From assembly GCA_029262715.1 (NCBI GenBank), contig JAJCYX010000204.1, forward strand, positions 1-8,446: a DNA stretch of 8,446 nucleotides. Direction: 5' to 3'. Below, piece by piece: positions 5,976 to 8,446 of this stretch. The first letter of the stretch is position 1. Each line of letters begins with the position of its first letter. Position numbers and translations under genes: made by a program. The DNA is from Chloroflexota bacterium. Its GTDB lineage: Bacteria; Chloroflexota; Dehalococcoidia; Lucifugimonadales; Lucifugimonadaceae. A model generated the notes under the pieces. It had not been told where the DNA came from, ran no database searches, and saw nothing but the letters and a program-made list of their open reading frames with translations.

Positions 5976-6980
5976 TCAGACCTTCGCCAGCTTGATGTAA
6001 CGACCGCCAATCAACCACTCTGAGACGTAGATGTTGCCGGCTTCATCTGTGGCAAGGCCGTGAGGGCTGTTGAAGAGACCAGTGCGCAGCCGATCTGTGC
6101 GAGTCGGGACGCTGTTCGAATCCAGCATGTTCGGCCACCCTGGCTCGTTCGCCACCTCATGATTGTCGCCAAGATGCGCAACCAGCCGATCATCGCCATC
6201 AACTATCGTCAGTCGCGCATTCAACTCTGCGATCACGAGGAAATCGCCATAAAGGGCGAACGCGCTCGGCGTAATCATGAACTCCCTGCCAAAGCTGCGC
6301 TTGAACTCGCCATCGAGCGAGTAGACCTGCACCTGCCCGTTTGAACGGTCAGCAACGTACAGCTCCGGCTCACTTCCACGTGTGTCTATCCAGATAGCGT
6401 GCGGAGTGTTGAACTCCCCGGCATCGCCCTCGTTACCGTTGATGCTCGACACGTAGTCGCCAGTCGCCGTAAAACGGTGAATGTGACTCTGGCCGTATCC
6501 GTCAGTCACCCACACGTCATCGTTCCCGCCATCAGCTCTCTGCCACACAGCAACCTCGGTCGGCGAGTACGTTCCAGGGTTGTAGATGGGCAAATCAGGC
6601 GCAACAAGCTCCATTTCGATCTCACCTGAAAGCGACATCTTCACCGTGTGCCCTGCTTTAGGACCCCAGACGTACTCATAGTCCTCATCAGGCTGTCGCT
6701 TGCGACCGTTGTCTGCGAACCAGAGACACTCATTCGTGCCATCAGAGCAGATAGTCACGCCGTGCGCTTCGGCGAGTGGAACATCCAGTTCACGCACCAG
6801 TTCACCGTCTGTCGTTAGCTCCAGGACTGTCGAGCGAGCCGGATGAAACGTGAGTAGATTGCCGTTTCCACCTACAGCAATGCCGTGGTGAGCCCAACCT
6901 CTGGCAGCATCCTCGGGATACGGGATATCGGCGAAATCCTCCATCCACTCGAACGTGAACTCACCGGAACCGATCTGCAT
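5976..6980 (-). CDS. NHL-repeat six-bladed beta-propeller protein
   Basis: This 334-residue protein is made of repeated propeller blades of NHL type. Recognisable blades start near 'HHGIAVGGNGNLLTF' (31-45), 'AHGVTICSDG...LWFADNG' (72-92), 'SPTEVAVW...DDVWVTDGYG' (139-163), 'TPHAIWID...LYVADRSNGQVQVYS' (192-221), 'TPSAFALYGDFLVIAELNARLTIVD' (238-261, degenerate) and 'SPHGLATDEAGNIYVSEW' (305-322). The repeated P/A-H-G/A pattern resembles the peptidylamidoglycolate-lyase-like branch, where such histidines can bind metal, but catalysis cannot be claimed. There is no signal peptide, so it appears cytoplasmic. The start at ATG 6980 has AGGGAA 4 bases upstream. Substrate and role are unknown; NHL propellers also serve as protein- or RNA-binding scaffolds. 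The downstream DUF4389 gene is 131 bp away with its own promoter-like site. Confidence 0.85.
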   Translation of the reverse strand: MQIGSGEFTFEWMEDFADIPYPEDAARGWAHHGIAVGGNGNLLTFHPARSTVLELTTDGELVRELDVPLAEAHGVTICSDGTNECLWFADNGRKRQPDEDYEYVWGPKAGHTVKMSLSGEIEMELVAPDLPIYNPGTYSPTEVAVWQRADGGNDDVWVTDGYGQSHIHRFTATGDYVSSINGNEGDAGEFNTPHAIWIDTRGSEPELYVADRSNGQVQVYSLDGEFKRSFGREFMITPSAFALYGDFLVIAELNARLTIVDGDDRLVAHLGDNHEVANEPGWPNMLDSNSVPTRTDRLRTGLFNSPHGLATDEAGNIYVSEWLIGGRYIKLAKV

Positions 6981-7260
6981 ATGCTTCCCTCAGTGCGTCT
7001 TGGTGAAACGACACGGTATTGAACTACGTGAAATTCACACAACCATGCAAAATTTCTGCGTAATTGGGATGTAAACTCTCAGGATGCTGGATTCTCGCAT
7101 ATCACCCCTGAAAGGGAAGCCTAGTCCACCTCGCCCGGCGTAATGCTTTCTGGATGGAGTAAATTTGCTCCCAACAAAAGTTGACCGACAGCACGTTTTC
7201 CAGCATTGACCAACCCGACGTATATCTTCATTCCGGCGCCGTAAGCACTGAGAACTGCTA
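6981..7260. other. Divergent gap between NHL and PAP2 genes
   Basis: These 280 bp hold the control regions of two divergent genes. Visible are a perfect 5-1-5 palindrome GTGAA-A-TTCAC at 7028-7038 and a 16-bp near-perfect dyad GGAGTAAATTTGCTCC at 7156-7171 (14 of 16 bases symmetric). TTGACC also occurs twice (7181-7186 and 7206-7211). A weak promoter toward PAP2 could be TTTCCA (7197-7202), an 18-bp spacer and TATATC (7221-7226). I see no credible small gene or RNA. Confidence 0.4.
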
Positions 7261-7971
7261 ATGATTAAAAAGGTCTCAAGTCCTGTCATACGCGGCTGCT
7301 CAGACGCCAGTTCTGCAGCACTCGCACCCCGTCAACTACCGTTCCTCGCCCTCGTCAGCATAGTAGTTTCACTTGCGGCCATCGTGGTCATATTTGGCAG
7401 AGTTCCCGGTGACGAGGCGATCAGCAAGGCATTCTGGACCTTTGACGGAGGATGGCTGGTCGATCTGATGCTCTTTGGTGACACTCTCGGCGGCAACCTC
7501 TGGCTATTCTCGCTTCTCGGTGGCGCACTCATCGGGCTGACATGGTTCCGCAAATGGCGATACGCCTCTCTGCTCGCGATAGCATCCAGCTTCTTCGTTT
7601 TTGCGCCGATACTGAAGGAGTCGATCCAACGCCCTCGGCCATGGGTCGACGGCTACCAGGCGATCATCAACCCGGCGGGATACAGCTTCCCGAGTGGGCA
7701 TGCCCTCGGATCAGGTCTGATCATAGGTGGGATGACGCTGATACTGTTTCTCGCCCTCCGAGGTCGCCCGGTGTTGCAGGCTATCGCCGCCCTCTCCGGA
7801 CTGAGCCTGCTCGCCATCATCGGTGCATCACGCGTCTACCTCGGAGCGCACTGGACAAGCGACGTGATCGCCGGATACACCCTCGCAGCGCTGTTCTTAC
7901 TGGTAGCGGCTCGCATAGTGAGCCGAGGTTCTCGCAACCTTGCGCAGGAAACCGTCAGAACCGACGCCTGA
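7261..7971 (+). CDS. PAP2-family membrane phosphatase
   Basis: This 236-residue integral membrane protein carries all three PAP2 catalytic motifs: K119-x6-R126-P127 ('KESIQRPRP'), P144-S-G-H147, and S190-R191-x5-H197-x3-D201 ('SRVYLGAHWTSD'). H147 and H197 are the expected acid and nucleophile of the phospho-histidine mechanism, with D201 assisting. Hydrophobic segments are seen at about 27-47, 65-95, 101-118, 148-166, 171-190 and 202-218, giving about six membrane helices. By family it removes phosphate from lipid phosphates such as phosphatidate, undecaprenyl pyrophosphate or phosphatidylglycerophosphate; the substrate cannot be told from sequence. The ATG at 7261 has only a weak GAGA upstream; a later start would still keep the catalytic core. 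Its stop abuts the stop of the convergent membrane protein with no gap. Confidence 0.93.
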   Translation: MIKKVSSPVIRGCSDASSAALAPRQLPFLALVSIVVSLAAIVVIFGRVPGDEAISKAFWTFDGGWLVDLMLFGDTLGGNLWLFSLLGGALIGLTWFRKWRYASLLAIASSFFVFAPILKESIQRPRPWVDGYQAIINPAGYSFPSGHALGSGLIIGGMTLILFLALRGRPVLQAIAALSGLSLLAIIGASRVYLGAHWTSDVIAGYTLAALFLLVAARIVSRGSRNLAQETVRTDA

Positions 7972-8446
7972 TTACGGTCTCACCTCACCGGATCTCACAG
8001 AAGGCGCTAACCAGCGCTTCGCCCAAATACGCTCGTACAGCCTGAATGGCATGCTGTGAATCGCCTGGTCAAGGGCAAGTCGCATCAGGACAGGCTTCAG
8101 CAACGGCCGCGAGAAGATGTACGCAATCAGGCCGATTCCTGGCAGAGCGGACCAGATCAGCACAAGCGGGTTGTGAACGTCCAGACCTCCGGTGGTGATG
8201 GGGCGTCTGGTCACGACTGCGCCAGCCGCACGAACCATAAATGTCAGCACCCACAGCACGCGCACAATGCTGCCAAACGGGAACCTGAAAACCACGCTGA
8301 TCATCATGTGGGCTCCCAGGTGTTCAAGCGCAACTGCCACCACCGGATCGGCCAGTGACGCCCTCACATCCGCAGCCTTTTCAGGCGTAATTCGCCCCTC
8401 TTCCTCCCAGCGCGTAATACCCTCCTGCAGGAACGAAACCGCCCTG
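7972..8446 (-). CDS. Membrane protein of unknown function, 5' partial
   Basis: The minus-strand frame is open from the right edge (base 8445) to the TAA at 7974-7972, so 157 C-terminal residues are visible and the start lies outside. The GTG at 8367 is internal: the conserved-looking stretch before it ('ITRWEEEGRITPEKAADVRASL') continues smoothly. A soluble charged N-terminal part is followed by hydrophobic segments at about 46-75 and 93-113, and a basic C-terminus. Polar or charged residues punctuate the membrane parts ('FPFGSIVRVLW', 'HNPLVLIWSALPGIGLIAYIFSRPLL'). A 'LALDQAIHSMPFRLYERI' stretch (123-140) looks like an amphipathic conserved tail. I do not recognise the family and give no function. 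The gene is convergent with and directly abuts the PAP2 gene. Confidence 0.7.
   Translation of the reverse strand, partial: RAVSFLQEGITRWEEEGRITPEKAADVRASLADPVVAVALEHLGAHMMISVVFRFPFGSIVRVLWVLTFMVRAAGAVVTRRPITTGGLDVHNPLVLIWSALPGIGLIAYIFSRPLLKPVLMRLALDQAIHSMPFRLYERIWAKRWLAPSVRSGEVRP

Noticed and set aside
7035..7289. 84-residue minus-strand frame in the NHL/PAP2 gap
   Set aside because: It overlaps the PAP2 start on the opposite strand, has an odd Cys/Arg-rich composition, and covers the likely promoter region.
8365..8367. GTG as the start of the right-edge membrane protein
   Set aside because: The frame stays open to the window edge with protein-like sequence, so the gene most likely begins outside.
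1..8446. tRNA, rRNA, CRISPR arrays, transposases, riboswitch-like leaders
   Set aside because: I looked on both strands and saw no cloverleaf with a T-loop signature, no regularly spaced repeats, no transposase motifs, and no recognisable riboswitch core.

Overview
The window is ordinary-looking bacterial chromosome of moderately high GC, densely coded on both strands. It holds seven protein genes, two of them cut by the window edges. I see no rRNA, tRNA, CRISPR array, transposase or phage gene. The protein set (a prokaryotic Roco protein, a DUF255 thioredoxin-fold protein, a DUF4389 membrane protein, an NHL propeller, a PAP2 phosphatase) and the GC-rich palindromic repeats in one intergenic gap would fit an environmental Chloroflexota-type genome. 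That placement is a weak inference from general resemblance.

Layout, left to right. Bases 1-1480 (+) are the C-terminal 492 residues of a Roco-family protein (COR domain plus C-terminal region); its Roc GTPase and sensor parts would lie upstream. A VOC/glyoxalase-fold gene (1477-1866, -) converges on it with overlapping stop codons. That gene is divergent from a MarR-type regulator (1975-2463, +), and the gap between them carries two identical 13-bp perfect palindromes, a good candidate operator pair. A gene-free stretch (2464-2846) follows, built from palindromic and inverted-repeat elements. Then three minus-strand genes occur: a 696-residue DUF255/thioredoxin-domain protein (2847-4937), a DUF4389 membrane protein (5158-5844) with a clear Rho-independent terminator, and an NHL-repeat beta-propeller (5976-6980). 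A 280-bp divergent gap with short dyads leads to a PAP2 phosphatase (7261-7971, +). Its stop codon directly abuts the stop of a membrane protein of unknown function (7972 to the right edge, -).

The genes do not form one pathway. The only tight regulatory unit visible is VOC/MarR, where the regulator probably controls itself and the divergent enzyme gene. The three minus-strand genes are separated by 131 and 220 bp. A promoter-like site lies before the DUF4389 gene and a terminator after it, so they look like separate transcription units.

The most interesting items are the prokaryotic Roco fragment, the twin-palindrome operator, a promoter whose -10 sits exactly in the loop of a 6-bp inverted repeat, and the repeat-filled gap. 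I found no convincing evidence of a wholly new multi-gene system within the window.
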